A stretch of DNA of 64,000 nt from Arsukibacterium sp. UBA5043 (GCA_002415085.1 DIBV01000017.1:423818-487817); one strand, 5' to 3'. Shown: positions 18,971 through 27,387, numbered from the stretch's first letter. The notes: a model not told the origin generated them from the sequence alone. Numbers and translations: made by a program.

Positions 18971-19390
18971 TTAACTCTGACCCATTCGCAACGTACGCAT
19001 AATCATTTGCTTTGCCGCATCTGCCGTTTGCACGTTGGTTTCATAAGAGCGAGAGGCTGAAATCATATTCGCCATCTCTTCCATAATATTGACGTTAGGT
19101 TTATAGATATAACCGTTTTCATCGGCCAGCGGATGATTGGGCGCATACTCGACGTTTAGCGGCGCATCAGATTCTACAATCCCCATCACCTTAACGCCGG
19201 CACTGTCACCCTGCTGTCGCCTGGCTTCCGTTAACTGGGTCTGGAATACCGGGTGCCGACCGCGGTACGTTTCGCCGGCACTGCTGCTAACGCTATTGGC
19301 ATTAGCAATATTACTGGCGGTGGTATTCATTCTTACCGACTGAGCGGTCATGCCGCTGCCTGCGATATCAAATACTTTTGAAATGCTCAT
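18971..19390 (-). CDS. flgC: FlgC, proximal rod protein
   Basis: This 139-residue rod subunit starts MSISKVFDIAGSGMTAQSVR and has MNTTASNIANANSVSSSAGE. It carries YKPNVNIMEEMANMISASRS and ends MIMRTLRMGQS. It starts two bases after flgB and is of normal length. Confidence 0.96.
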   Translation of the reverse strand: MSISKVFDIAGSGMTAQSVRMNTTASNIANANSVSSSAGETYRGRHPVFQTQLTEARRQQGDSAGVKVMGIVESDAPLNVEYAPNHPLADENGYIYKPNVNIMEEMANMISASRSYETNVQTADAAKQMIMRTLRMGQS

Positions 19391-19392
19391 AA

Positions 19393-19794
19393 TTATTGTC
19401 CCGAACCGGTTAGCGCCTTTTTCAATCCTGAAATACGGCTATTAAGGAAGGTTAAGCTGGTTTGATATTCCAGATTATTTTGCATGACAGCGTTGCGCTC
19501 ACGATGAATATCCACGCTATTACCATCGCCGGTGTCGGCTTGGTCTGGCTGTCGGAATAAGGTGTCTTTTGCCATGGTAGAGGCAATATGGAAATGTTGT
19601 TCGTGAGTACGGCTGGCACTCTGTCCGCGGCGGGACTGGGCGAGTTGCAGCGCTTGCTGAAAATCGACATCTTTAGCTTTATAGCCTGGCGTATCGGCAT
19701 TAGCAATGTTTTCAGCCAGCACTTCTGAGCGTTTTTCACGGATCATTAAGGCATGAGGATGCATCCCAAATGCTTTTTCAAAACTGATTGCCAT
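19393..19794 (-). CDS. flgB: FlgB, proximal rod protein
   Basis: This 133-residue rod subunit carries AFGMHPHALMIREKRSEVLA and NIANADTPGYKAKDVDFQQA, with NAVMQNNLEYQTSLTFLNSR at the C-terminus. It is the first gene of the flgBCDE transcript, with a sigma-54-like promoter 38-54 bases upstream. Confidence 0.95.
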   Translation of the reverse strand: MAISFEKAFGMHPHALMIREKRSEVLAENIANADTPGYKAKDVDFQQALQLAQSRRGQSASRTHEQHFHIASTMAKDTLFRQPDQADTGDGNSVDIHRERNAVMQNNLEYQTSLTFLNSRISGLKKALTGSGQ

Positions 19795-19831
19795 TTTTTT
19801 GCCACCTTATCTGGAACTATGGCAATCCAAA

Positions 19832-19848
19832 TGCAAAACGCAGGCCAG
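19832..19848 (-). promoter_or_regulatory. Sigma-54 promoter of flgBCDE
   Basis: The minus strand reads CTGGCCTGCGTTTTGCA. The -24 GG and -12 GC are 10 bases apart. It sits in the 71-base gap between cheR and flgB, consistent with FlrC-type class III control. Confidence 0.75.
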
Positions 19849-19865
19849 TTTTACAGCAGCTAGAA

Positions 19866-20699
19866 CTAAACTTTCTTTCGGTAAATAATGCCGGGGTTGC
19901 AGCGTAACATCTCAAAATCGTTATTAACGCTGGAAATGGATTCAGACGCGCCAAGAAACAAATAGCCTCTGGGGTTAAGAGATTGAGCAAACTGTTTAAT
20001 AATTTTTGCTTTTAAATCAGGAGAGAAGTAAATAAGCACATTGCGACAAAAAATAATATCAAACTTACCTAACAGGCTATAACTATCAAGCAAGTTTAAA
20101 TGGCGAAAACTAACATTCTTGCGGGCAAAATCTTTGACCCGCATCATGCCGTTACCACTGTCCTCAAAAAAACGACTGCGTCGCTCTGGCGACAAACCAC
20201 GCGATAGGGCTAAACCATCATATTCTGCCCGCTGACAATGCTCGAGCATGGTATTGGAAATATCAGTACCCAAAATATGTAACCCAGAACTAAAGGCTCC
20301 TGGCCGGCTTTGCTGGTATTCCAGCCCTGACATCGCAATAGAATAAGGCTCTTGTCCGGAAGAGCTGGCGGCAGACCAGATTTTCAGGGTACGGCAACTT
20401 TTTTCCAGTTCCGGCAAAATTTGTTTTTTTAACAACTCATAAGGATAACTATCACGAAACCATAATGTCTCATTGGTGGTCATGGCATCTATAACGGCAG
20501 AGCGCAACTGACGCTCAAACGGGCTTAATGTTTTAGCGACCAACTCAGACAGCGTAGCGATGTTAAACCGTTGCATCAGCGGACCAAGCCGGCTTTTCAC
20601 CAGGTACTGCTTGTTGTCTCCTAACACAATACCGCATTGCTGTTCGAGAAAATCTCTGAACAGTTTATATTCGCCTTCCTGTAGCTCTTTGTTGGTCAC
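19866..20699 (-). CDS. cheR: CheR, chemoreceptor methyltransferase
   Basis: This 277-residue protein uses S-adenosylmethionine to methylate glutamates of chemoreceptors. The N-terminal helical domain (YKLFRDFLEQQCGIVLGDN) and the catalytic domain are both seen. The catalytic part includes LRSAVIDAMTTNETLWFRD, IWSAASSSGQEPYSIAM and FDIIFCRNVLIYFSPDLKA. It follows cheV by 16 bases and precedes flgB, the arrangement found in Vibrio and Shewanella. Confidence 0.94.
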   Translation of the reverse strand: MTNKELQEGEYKLFRDFLEQQCGIVLGDNKQYLVKSRLGPLMQRFNIATLSELVAKTLSPFERQLRSAVIDAMTTNETLWFRDSYPYELLKKQILPELEKSCRTLKIWSAASSSGQEPYSIAMSGLEYQQSRPGAFSSGLHILGTDISNTMLEHCQRAEYDGLALSRGLSPERRSRFFEDSGNGMMRVKDFARKNVSFRHLNLLDSYSLLGKFDIIFCRNVLIYFSPDLKAKIIKQFAQSLNPRGYLFLGASESISSVNNDFEMLRCNPGIIYRKKV

Positions 20700-20715
20700 T
20701 ACTTGCCCTTAATGC

Positions 20716-21648
20716 TTATTCTGCATGCAGCCATTTTTGCACCGACTCGGCCAGTTCATCCGGATTAAATTTTGCGATAAAGTCGTTAGCTCCAACTTTT
20801 TTAACCATCTGCTGATTAAATACCCCACTTAATGAAGTGTGCAAAATAACATGCAGGTTTTTCAATTGCGGATCAAGCCTTATCTCTGCTGTCAGGGTAT
20901 AGCCATCCATGTCTGGCATTTCAATATCTGAAATCAGCAGTCCTACTTTTTCGGTAACCGATACAACACACTCTTTTGCTGCCTGTTGCAGATAAGTTAG
21001 GGCTTCACGACCATTGTTCACCAGGTGCATCTTAACGCCGAGTCCTTCCAGTGCTCGTTTCACCTGATTGCGAGCAACGGTGGAGTCATCAGCAATTAAA
21101 ATTAACCGATCTCCCAGATCCTTATTAATTGCTGCGGTATCCACCGACGAACTGCTAATCGAGGTTGGTGACGGCGAAATTTCCTCTAAAATTTTCTCTA
21201 CATCGAGAATTTCTACCAATTCTTTATCAATTTCGGTTATTGCTGTCAGATAGCTTTGCTTGCCACCGGTGCCCTTTGGCGGCGGCATAATGGCATCCCA
21301 GTTAATATTTATAATGCGCTCTACCGAACTGACCAGAAAGCCCTGCACCGAACGATTAAACTCGGCGATAATAATAAAAGCCGTACTAAGATTAACAACC
21401 GGCTTGCCCCCTGTTGCCAGGCTAAGATCAATTACGGAAATAGTCTGGCCCCTTACATGGGCTATGCCTCTTACATACTTGTTGCGCTTAGGGATAGCGG
21501 TTAATGGCGGACACTGCAACACTTCACGGACTTTAAAGACGTTTATGCCATAGCGTTGCCTACCTTCAAGTTTAAACAGCAACAGCTCAAGCCGGTTCTG
21601 TCCGACGAGTTGAGTTCGCTGATTTACTGAATCTAAAATACTGGCCAT
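20716..21648 (-). CDS. cheV: CheV, CheW-receiver chemotaxis coupling protein
   Basis: This 310-residue protein has an N-terminal CheW-like domain (about 20-160; LELLLFKLEGRQRYGINVFK, VRGIAHVRGQTISVIDLSLA). A C-terminal receiver domain (about 180-308) follows, with LILIADDSTVARNQVKRAL, the phospho-acceptor in LLISDIEMPDMDGYTL and the late Lys region near NDFIAKFNPDE. It couples receptors to CheA and may act as a phosphate sink. It is first in a cheV-cheR unit leading to flgB. Confidence 0.94.
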   Translation of the reverse strand: MASILDSVNQRTQLVGQNRLELLLFKLEGRQRYGINVFKVREVLQCPPLTAIPKRNKYVRGIAHVRGQTISVIDLSLATGGKPVVNLSTAFIIIAEFNRSVQGFLVSSVERIININWDAIMPPPKGTGGKQSYLTAITEIDKELVEILDVEKILEEISPSPTSISSSSVDTAAINKDLGDRLILIADDSTVARNQVKRALEGLGVKMHLVNNGREALTYLQQAAKECVVSVTEKVGLLISDIEMPDMDGYTLTAEIRLDPQLKNLHVILHTSLSGVFNQQMVKKVGANDFIAKFNPDELAESVQKWLHAE

Positions 21649-21729
21649 TTACCACTCCTGTCGTCTACATTATGGCGTTATTATTGCAGCGACTTCTTGT
21701 TCAATAACAAAGCAGCAGCCATAGTAGAG

Positions 21730-21767
21730 TGCCAGACACTAATCATTTAATCATTCAGTGTCTGGCA
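21730..21767. repeat. Inverted repeat between cheV and flgA
   Basis: An 11-bp perfect inverted repeat (TGCCAGACACT with AGTGTCTGGCA) with a 16-base AT-rich spacer containing two AATCATT copies. It lies between the divergent cheV and flgA starts, so it may be an operator. No U-tract argues for a terminator. Confidence 0.5.
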
Positions 21768-21832
21768 GAAATTAAACGTTGTTATACCAGCAATGGTATA
21801 GCTGTTAGCCTGTAAAGCATAGCTGAAACCAT

Positions 21833-22543
21833 ATGAACAAGTACGAAAAATTTTATCTGATATTTTTTATCTCATTATTTTTAATCAGTAATCTGAGCTT
21901 TGCAAAGCAACCAGAATTGCTGCAATACAGCCCTGAGCAACTGACCGAAATGACCGGGCAATGGCTTCGACAAGAACTTAACATTGCCAACGACAGTGGG
22001 ATCGAACTGTCCGTCGTACCACTGGATAACCGTATCGGTGATAAAATTTGTGCAGTAAAACCACAGTTTAGCCGGCCACAACAACGTTATTCCCGGCAAG
22101 TTACGGTTAATATCAGTTGCACTGAGCCCGGGCCCTGGCAGCTATACGTACCGGTAAAAATAACAGAAATGGTTGAGGCGGTGACGGTGCGCCAAAATAT
22201 CGCTACAGGAACCGTCATCACTGCCGATATGCTGCATGTTGAAGATAAAGAACGACGTTTTGTCAGAGGTAACCTGGTTACCGACCCGCGTCAGATAATT
22301 GGCGCCCGCAGTAAGAGAGCGCTCAATAACGGACAGCTGATTACAATGCAGGATCTTTGCCTTGTCTGTCGTGGAGATGTTGTTACAATACTGATTGATA
22401 ATAGTGGGCTTAGTGTATCAGCTAGCGGCATCGCTGAGCAGGATGGTACACTCGGTGACACTATAGCAGTACAGAATCAGCAGTCTGGCAGGAAGATCCA
22501 GACTGAGGTGGTTGCTGTTAATCAGGTCAGAGTGAAATTTTAA
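21833..22543 (+). CDS. flgA: FlgA, P-ring assembly chaperone
   Basis: This 236-residue periplasmic protein has signal peptide MNKYEKFYLIFFISLFLISN, cleaved after SFA. The SAF/FlgA C-terminal domain starts near VTVRQNIATGTVITADMLHV and includes VGARSKRALNNGQL-like IIGARSKRALNNGQLI. The final QNQQSGRKIQTEVVAVNQVR is typical. It assists FlgI assembly. It is divergent from cheV and followed by flgM. No strong ribosome-binding site is seen before the ATG. Confidence 0.9.
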   Translation: MNKYEKFYLIFFISLFLISNLSFAKQPELLQYSPEQLTEMTGQWLRQELNIANDSGIELSVVPLDNRIGDKICAVKPQFSRPQQRYSRQVTVNISCTEPGPWQLYVPVKITEMVEAVTVRQNIATGTVITADMLHVEDKERRFVRGNLVTDPRQIIGARSKRALNNGQLITMQDLCLVCRGDVVTILIDNSGLSVSASGIAEQDGTLGDTIAVQNQQSGRKIQTEVVAVNQVRVKF

Positions 22544-22552
22544 AAAATAAAT

Positions 22553-22579
22553 TAAAGTTTTTTAAAGCTCAGCCGTTAA
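22553..22579 (+). promoter_or_regulatory. Sigma-28 (FliA) promoter of flgMN
   Basis: TAAAGTTT, 11 bases, GCCGTTAA: a perfect -35 and one mismatch in the -10. It lies 42 bases before flgM. It suggests flgM is made under the factor it inhibits, as in other systems. Confidence 0.85.
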
Positions 22580-22620
22580 CCTGAACATAGGGAACTGGTT
22601 TAAGGTAAAGAGGTTCTATC

Positions 22621-22953
22621 ATGGCTATAAATATCAATAACCTGCAGAATACTTCTCAGGTAAAGAACGACAAAGTGGATCAAGGTGCGCAGCGTCAGCA
22701 GGCCACTGTGCAACAAAATGCGACGCAGCAGGCAACCCAGCAAGGTGCTGCCCAGCGCCAGGACTCGGTCTCTATTACGCCACAGGCCAAGCAATTTACT
22801 AAATTGCAGGAAAAGGCCAATGCGGCAAGTGGAGTCGATCAGGAAAAGGTTGATAAAATTAAGCAGGCTATTGCCGAGGGCAAATACAAAGTAAATGTTG
22901 AACAGCTTGCCCGGCGAATTATGCAATTTGAAGGTGACTTGTTTAATAAATAA
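22621..22953 (+). CDS. flgM: FlgM, anti-sigma-28 factor
   Basis: This 110-residue, glutamine-rich protein starts MAININNLQNTSQVKND. Its C-terminal half carries the sigma-binding region (SVSITPQAKQFTKLQEKANA, VDQEKVDKIKQAIAEGKYKV, ARRIMQFEGDLF). It binds FliA until the hook is complete and is then exported. AGAGG precedes the ATG. Its stop overlaps the flgN start by one base (TAATG). Confidence 0.93.
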   Translation: MAININNLQNTSQVKNDKVDQGAQRQQATVQQNATQQATQQGAAQRQDSVSITPQAKQFTKLQEKANAASGVDQEKVDKIKQAIAEGKYKVNVEQLARRIMQFEGDLFNK

Positions 22954-23387
22954 TGAATAGCCAATTTGAACCTCTGAATACCTTGTTACAGCAGCAGCAA
23001 GCGCAACTGGACGCGCTGCTTTTGCTATTGCGGCAAGAACTTGCCGCCCTTGCCTCCCGTGATATTGAAGCGCTAAATACGCTAACCCTAGAGAAGCAGC
23101 AAACGCTAACTGAAATTCAAAGTACTGACGCCAGCATTGCTGCCAACGAATGGTTGCAGGCCGCGCGTGAAGAATCCTGGTTCAAACAGCAAATCAGCCA
23201 ATTGGAAGATAGTCTGGCAAGTTGTAAACAGCAAAATGACGTTAATCAGATAACGCTGGAGCAAAGCCAGCTTACCCTGCAGCGACTGAAAACTGAGTTA
23301 TTATCAGCCAGAGGAAAGTCAGGCTTAACCTACACTAATAAAGGCAAGCCAACCGTTGATAACATTGGCAGAGGCATAAAGGCCTGA
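22953..23387 (+). CDS. flgN: FlgN, export chaperone for FlgK and FlgL
   Basis: This 144-residue, helical, glutamine-rich protein carries LLQQQQAQLDALLLLLRQEL and LASRDIEALNTLTLEKQQTL, characteristic of FlgN. It binds the junction proteins FlgK and FlgL before secretion. It is translationally coupled to flgM. Confidence 0.88.
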   Translation: MNSQFEPLNTLLQQQQAQLDALLLLLRQELAALASRDIEALNTLTLEKQQTLTEIQSTDASIAANEWLQAAREESWFKQQISQLEDSLASCKQQNDVNQITLEQSQLTLQRLKTELLSARGKSGLTYTNKGKPTVDNIGRGIKA

Positions 23388-23426
23388 GCCTGCTCCCCAC
23401 AGTCCTGCTACTAAATCTTTAACTCA

Positions 23427-23882
23427 TCAATAATAATGAATACTTTTTATAGTCTGACGCGGATAAACATTTTGGTATAAGTGATAAACCTGCTCAAAAT
23501 CAAGCTCAAGTTCAGTAATATAAGCATCATCCACGGCATAGGTTTTTAGCACTCTCGCGCCACGAATCACACCCTGTACTGAAGTAGCAAATTGGTCATT
23601 GCCTGCCACCATCGATTGCATGCTATTGTTGCTGTCAATTCTTTGGCCGTACACTTGCTCAGCCAGTTCACGATAAGCCTCTAGCTTTGAAGCTCGCATG
23701 GCCAGCAATATTTTCTGACTCTCTGATTCTCCCGGCTGCAATGAAATGGGTGCCATTCCCACCGCATGTAGTAGCGGAAATGCAGCAGGTTTAACCGGCA
23801 CATACTCGATATGTTTATCGAAAATCTGACTGCAGCCAACAAGGAATAGCGCAGAAAAAGTTATAACCTTTAATTTCATCAT
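23427..23882 (-). CDS. flgP: FlgP, H-ring lipoprotein (LPP20 family)
   Basis: This 151-residue lipoprotein has a lipobox at FSALFLVGCSQ. The LPP20-like core reads QKILLAMRASKLEAYRELAE, followed by QVYGQRIDSNNSM and GVIRGARVLKTYAVDDAYIT. In Vibrio, FlgP builds the outer H-ring disc at the flagellar base. It lies convergent with flgN and divergent from flgT. Two adjacent ATG codons (23882 and 23879) could both serve as start. Confidence 0.85.
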   Translation of the reverse strand: MMKLKVITFSALFLVGCSQIFDKHIEYVPVKPAAFPLLHAVGMAPISLQPGESESQKILLAMRASKLEAYRELAEQVYGQRIDSNNSMQSMVAGNDQFATSVQGVIRGARVLKTYAVDDAYITELELDFEQVYHLYQNVYPRQTIKSIHYY

Positions 23883-24038
23883 TTGGCATCCGTCATCATG
23901 GTTTAGCGGCGTATAATGTTAAAGCACTTGAAGAAGTACTTAATCCATGTCAACAAGCAAAATTTGCGCCATCTTCATAAATTTCAGTCAGGGGTCAACC
24001 AAATCATTCATCATCATTAAAGTAAGGCAAAGTTTTTG

Positions 24039-24055
24039 CTGGTATAGTTTTTGCT
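24039..24055 (+). promoter_or_regulatory. Sigma-54 promoter of flgT
   Basis: CTGGTATAGTTTTTGCT has GG and GC exactly 10 bases apart with a TTTGCT -12 element. The predicted transcript start would be near 24066, almost on the first ATG (24068). This supports the later ATG at 24101 as the true flgT start. Confidence 0.65.
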
Positions 24056-24100
24056 TTAAGCTGTTACATGAAAGTTTTATCAACGTATTTTTGGCGGGTT

Positions 24101-25234
24101 ATGAAATTACCATTATTAGTCAGCGCCTGCTGCAGTTTGCTACTTTGCAGCCCATTGTCTGCCAACTGGTTTGAGATGACCGGCCAGGCTGCGATAGAAC
24201 AAGGTGATGTCGCTAAAGCCAAGCAGGCCGCTATCAGCGATGCACTGGAGCGTGCTGCATTGTTTGCCGGTGTCAGGGTATCGAGCCAGCAACAATTGGT
24301 TGCAGGTGTGATGCAACAACATCAGCTCACGCTGGACAGCAACTCAGAGATCCGGGAGATCCGCCTGCTCAGTGAAAATTATGGCAGCGAATTTGTTACC
24401 GTTACCCTGCAGGCCGAAATATTGCCGCAACAGCAACTCTGCAAAGGCAGCACTCAAAAAAAGCCGTTACTGCTGGCACAGGTTGAACTTGGCGCCCGCC
24501 GCGATGCTATTTACGGTCAGTTATTTGAACTGGATAAAAACGCTACTGCGCAGTTATCACGTCACTTACAAGATTATTCTCCGGCATTGCTTGTCACTGC
24601 ATTAGATTATAGTTTGAAACCTGAATTAATGACCGACAACAGTAACCGTCAATTGTTTGCCGACGGCCAACAGTTTGTATTGGTAACCAACATTACTGAT
24701 TTATCATTGGGCAAGCGTACCAACCGTTTTTGGCAGGACGATAGCTTCGAGCGCTTTTTTGCACTCGATGTTGCCTTGTATGATTTATTTGATAATCAGC
24801 TGGTATACCAGCAACAATATCGCACTCAGGCAGAGTGGAACAGCGAGTTGCCGGTAGCGGGCAGCCATAGTAAGCAGTTTTGGTTGCAGCCGTACGGCCA
24901 GAAAATTGATACGGTATTAAAAGCCGTCGCCAAAGATATTCAGCAATACACGCACTGCCAGGGCTTGCTGGCTCAGATAAGTCATGTAGAACAACATCAG
25001 GTTGCAATCAATAAAGGTGCCCGACAGGGTTTAAAGCTGGGCGACGATGTCACCGTGACCCAAATCCAACGTTTTGCTGGCAAAGATGGCCTTGAAAAAC
25101 TGCATAAAAGCCCGGTAACCTTAAAAATTACCGACATCAGCAGCGACAATGCCTGGGCCAGTGCCAGCACCCCTACCCTGGTAAGCCACTTGCAAATCGG
25201 TGATCTGATAAGCATCAACAGTTCCGGTTTATAA
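24101..25234 (+). CDS. flgT: FlgT, flagellar H-ring protein
   Basis: This 377-residue periplasmic protein is required for the H ring and for MotX/MotY-type T-ring assembly in polar sodium-driven flagella. The signal peptide is MKLPLLVSACCSLLLCSPLS (cut before NWFEMTG). The N-terminal domain carries GQAAIEQGDVAKAKQAAISD and ALERAALFAGVRV, diagnostic of FlgT. The C-terminal part ends LVSHLQIGDLISINSSGL. The start at 24101 has GGCGGG upstream and fits the sigma-54 promoter. The frame also opens at 24068. Confidence 0.88.
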   Translation: MKLPLLVSACCSLLLCSPLSANWFEMTGQAAIEQGDVAKAKQAAISDALERAALFAGVRVSSQQQLVAGVMQQHQLTLDSNSEIREIRLLSENYGSEFVTVTLQAEILPQQQLCKGSTQKKPLLLAQVELGARRDAIYGQLFELDKNATAQLSRHLQDYSPALLVTALDYSLKPELMTDNSNRQLFADGQQFVLVTNITDLSLGKRTNRFWQDDSFERFFALDVALYDLFDNQLVYQQQYRTQAEWNSELPVAGSHSKQFWLQPYGQKIDTVLKAVAKDIQQYTHCQGLLAQISHVEQHQVAINKGARQGLKLGDDVTVTQIQRFAGKDGLEKLHKSPVTLKITDISSDNAWASASTPTLVSHLQIGDLISINSSGL

Positions 25235-25329
25235 AAAAGCCTGAAATAAACGAGTGAATAGCAATCCGTTTTGTCATTCACTTAACTCAATAATTCTGTT
25301 AAACTTTCGCGCGTTAATTGCCGCACATT

Positions 25330-25404
25330 TGCCCTATAGTTAAATGGATATAACGGCCCCCTCCTAAGGGGCAGTTGCAGGTTCGATTCCTGCTGGGGCA
25401 GCCA
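25330..25404 (+). tRNA. tRNA-Arg (anticodon CCT)
   Basis: The cloverleaf can be drawn by hand. The acceptor stem is TGCCCTA with TGGGGCA. The anticodon stem GCCCC/GGGGC holds loop CTCCTAA (anticodon CCT). The T stem GCAGG/CCTGC has loop TTCGATT. A discriminator G is followed by an encoded CCA. The 3' end is duplicated 25 kb downstream at 50547-50561, so the gene is the integration site of a genomic island. Confidence 0.95.
25390..25404 (+). repeat. attL core (15-bp direct repeat, tRNA end)
   Basis: CTGCTGGGGCAGCCA, the last 15 bases of the tRNA-Arg gene including CCA, is repeated exactly at 50547-50561. A chance 15-base match over 25 kb is very unlikely, so the two copies are read as island attachment sites. 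Confidence 0.8.
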
Positions 25405-25420
25405 AAAGACAGTTCAACAC

Positions 25421-25576
25421 GGTCTTATACGGTCTGAAACCCCTGAAAAACCCCCTCAATATCAAGCATTAGCAATGATTTTCGGTCTTAGCAGGTCTTA
25501 TGCGGTTTAAAGCAATCTCCGCTTTTTAGCACCACAGATGACACCACAGACCTGAAGTCACAAAAGCTGTGGTGTC
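25421..25576 (+). repeat. Phased GGTCT repeats and inverted repeat next to attL
   Basis: GGTCT occurs at 25421, 25431, 25484 and 25494, in two pairs spaced exactly 10 bases, with GGTTT at 25504. This resembles recombinase arm sites on one DNA face. Next is a 10-bp inverted repeat, GACACCACAG (25540-25549) with CTGTGGTGTC (25567-25576). The 22-base stretch at 25529-25550 recurs with two mismatches at 27577-27598. The gap from the tRNA to hipA (25405-25784) holds these and the hip operators, but no gene. Confidence 0.5.
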
Positions 25577-25675
25577 AAAATGGGTGCTCAGGAGCGAAAA
25601 TGCCAAAATAAATCATGCCATACTCCTGTTCAAGCTGCAGCATCGCATGGGTTTATTTATTGATAACCACAGTAT

Positions 25676-25776
25676 CGGTAGTTTACTTACCCCTATTCCA
25701 ACATTTTACACCACTTAGCGGTAGTATACTTCCGGAATATAAGCTAATGTAAGGCTATATCAGTAATAAACTACCG
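25676..25776. promoter_or_regulatory. Operator repeats before the hipA-like gene
   Basis: CGGTAGTTTAC (25676-25686), CGGTAGTATAC (25719-25729) and, inverted, TAAACTACCG (25767-25776) flank the expected promoter of the toxin-antitoxin operon. Repeated, oppositely oriented sites are typical of HipB-type autoregulation. The last copy overlaps the ribosome-binding site. Confidence 0.6.
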
Positions 25777-25784
25777 GAGCATTG

Positions 25785-27116
25785 GTGAGAACCATTACGC
25801 TACAACTATTTAATCAAGGCCAATGGCGGGATGCTGCTGAGATTAGTTTCGTTGCTAATGAGATGAGCAGCAATGTTACCTTGGGTTATTTACCTGAGTA
25901 TATCAACGAAGTAACACAATATGACGTCATAGATTGCTGGGCATGCACTGTGAATGCTCCTGTAAGCATCATTCCGGCAGAGTATGCTAACTGGCCAGCG
26001 CTATTAGACGACCTATTGCCGGTCGGTAAGGCGCGTGATTGGTGGTTAAAACATCTTGATATGAGTAGAAACGGAGAGTTTGAGCAAAACTATGCTTTGC
26101 TCACGCATGCTTGCATGGCTCCCGTTGGCAACCTGCGGATAAAAGAGGCAGCTAATCGCCTGCAAGTTGATTCGAAAACTCGATTCTCAATACAGCAAGT
26201 TATTGAGTTGCAGCATGACTTTCTCGAGTATGCGAATGAGCATGGTGCTGCCGCCGGGGGTGCTACTGGTGCGGGTGGTGTGGCACCAAAATTACTGCTT
26301 ATGGTAGAAGCGGATAAGGTATTCATAGATGCCGACTTTGCTGGCAAAAAGCTGAACGCTACGCCTTATTTAACTAAATTTGCCAGAAACCAACGCACGC
26401 CACGAGACAACCAAATCTTGAGGGCTGAAGGGGTTTTTTATAAGGTGCTAAGCGAGATTTTAATTGGATCAGGCATTGAAACCATTGATGCTAGCAGGCT
26501 GAAAATATTAGAACATGAAGGGCAAGTAAGTTTGTGGTTGCCCCGCTTTGATGTTGTGATTGAAAACTCATTTGCCAGCCGACTAGGTATGGAGAGTATC
26601 TATTCGATAATAAATGCTGGACCCGGAAGTTATCAAAATCACTTCATCGTGATGGACAAAGTGTGGCAAAGAATTAAAAACACCACGCAAATGACAGCTG
26701 CTGACTTCGCCAAACAATATGTTGCCAGAGATTTATTGAACGTCGTTTTTGGCAACTCTGACAACCATGGTCGCAATATTTCTTTTTTAAAAACTGATGG
26801 CGACATTCGCTTCGCACCAATTTATGATTTTGCCCCCATGAAAGCTGCTCCGGAAATCGTCACCAGATTGTTTAAGTGGGAAAACGGTTGTGAACAAGGA
26901 GGCGTTGTCCGGTTTGATAAAGTGGCGAAGGAACTGGAGCATTTTTGCCCTTCTGTTGAGCTAATGGCATTTTTAAACACGTTGGCTCAGCCTTCGCTTC
27001 GTGTTCCTCAGTTGCTGCAGAGCTATCAATGTCCACCAGAAATACTTGATTTTCCATCTATTGGCTTTTTCGACATAGCAAACAAGTTAACGTTATTGGG
27101 GATATGCCATGACTAA
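25785..27116 (+). CDS. hipA: HipA-family serine/threonine kinase toxin
   Basis: This is a 443-residue HipA-type kinase. The catalytic loop is NSDNHGRN (near residues 325-332), with the Asp and final Asn expected of the HipA fold, and the metal-binding YDFAPM follows near 347-352. GGATGAGGVAPKLLL matches the glycine-rich P-loop-like region. HipA kinases phosphorylate targets such as GltX and cause growth arrest. The start is set at GTG 25785, with GGAG five bases upstream; a TTG three bases earlier is too close. The toxin gene comes first and overlaps the antitoxin by eight bases, the reverse of E. coli hipBA. Confidence 0.85.
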   Translation: MRTITLQLFNQGQWRDAAEISFVANEMSSNVTLGYLPEYINEVTQYDVIDCWACTVNAPVSIIPAEYANWPALLDDLLPVGKARDWWLKHLDMSRNGEFEQNYALLTHACMAPVGNLRIKEAANRLQVDSKTRFSIQQVIELQHDFLEYANEHGAAAGGATGAGGVAPKLLLMVEADKVFIDADFAGKKLNATPYLTKFARNQRTPRDNQILRAEGVFYKVLSEILIGSGIETIDASRLKILEHEGQVSLWLPRFDVVIENSFASRLGMESIYSIINAGPGSYQNHFIVMDKVWQRIKNTTQMTAADFAKQYVARDLLNVVFGNSDNHGRNISFLKTDGDIRFAPIYDFAPMKAAPEIVTRLFKWENGCEQGGVVRFDKVAKELEHFCPSVELMAFLNTLAQPSLRVPQLLQSYQCPPEILDFPSIGFFDIANKLTLLGICHD

Positions 27117-27387
27117 TTTATCAATCGCAGAGCGTAAAAGGATAATAGAGGAAATTGAAAGCGCTGTTGCTGATAATAGTTTATCAATTGGGGAAGCTAT
27201 TCGACGCATAAGAACTGAACTTTATGGCATGACCCAAACACGGTACGCAGCCTTCACCCGGGTATCTGATAAAACGTTGCGTGACATAGAAAAAGGCAAT
27301 ACCGATCCGCGCTTATCCGTAGTAAGCAAACTATTGGCGCCAGGCGGCTTTCAATTAAGCGCCCGTTTTTTTAAACGCGTTATATAA
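27109..27387 (+). CDS. HipB-like Xre antitoxin
   Basis: This 92-residue protein has a helix-turn-helix of the Xre type at about 35-75 (SIGEAIRRIRTELYGMTQTR, YAAFTRVSDKTLRDIEKGNT). It starts eight bases inside the end of the HipA-like gene, so the pair is translated together. It is likely the cognate antitoxin and represses through the operators at 25676-25776. The N-terminal ~25 residues form an extra helix not found in E. coli HipB. Confidence 0.8.
   Translation: MTNLSIAERKRIIEEIESAVADNSLSIGEAIRRIRTELYGMTQTRYAAFTRVSDKTLRDIEKGNTDPRLSVVSKLLAPGGFQLSARFFKRVI

Noticed and set aside
25405..25784. Integrase gene beside the tRNA
   Set aside because: Repeat patterns resemble integrase-proximal sequence, but no open frame or tyrosine recombinase motif is present.
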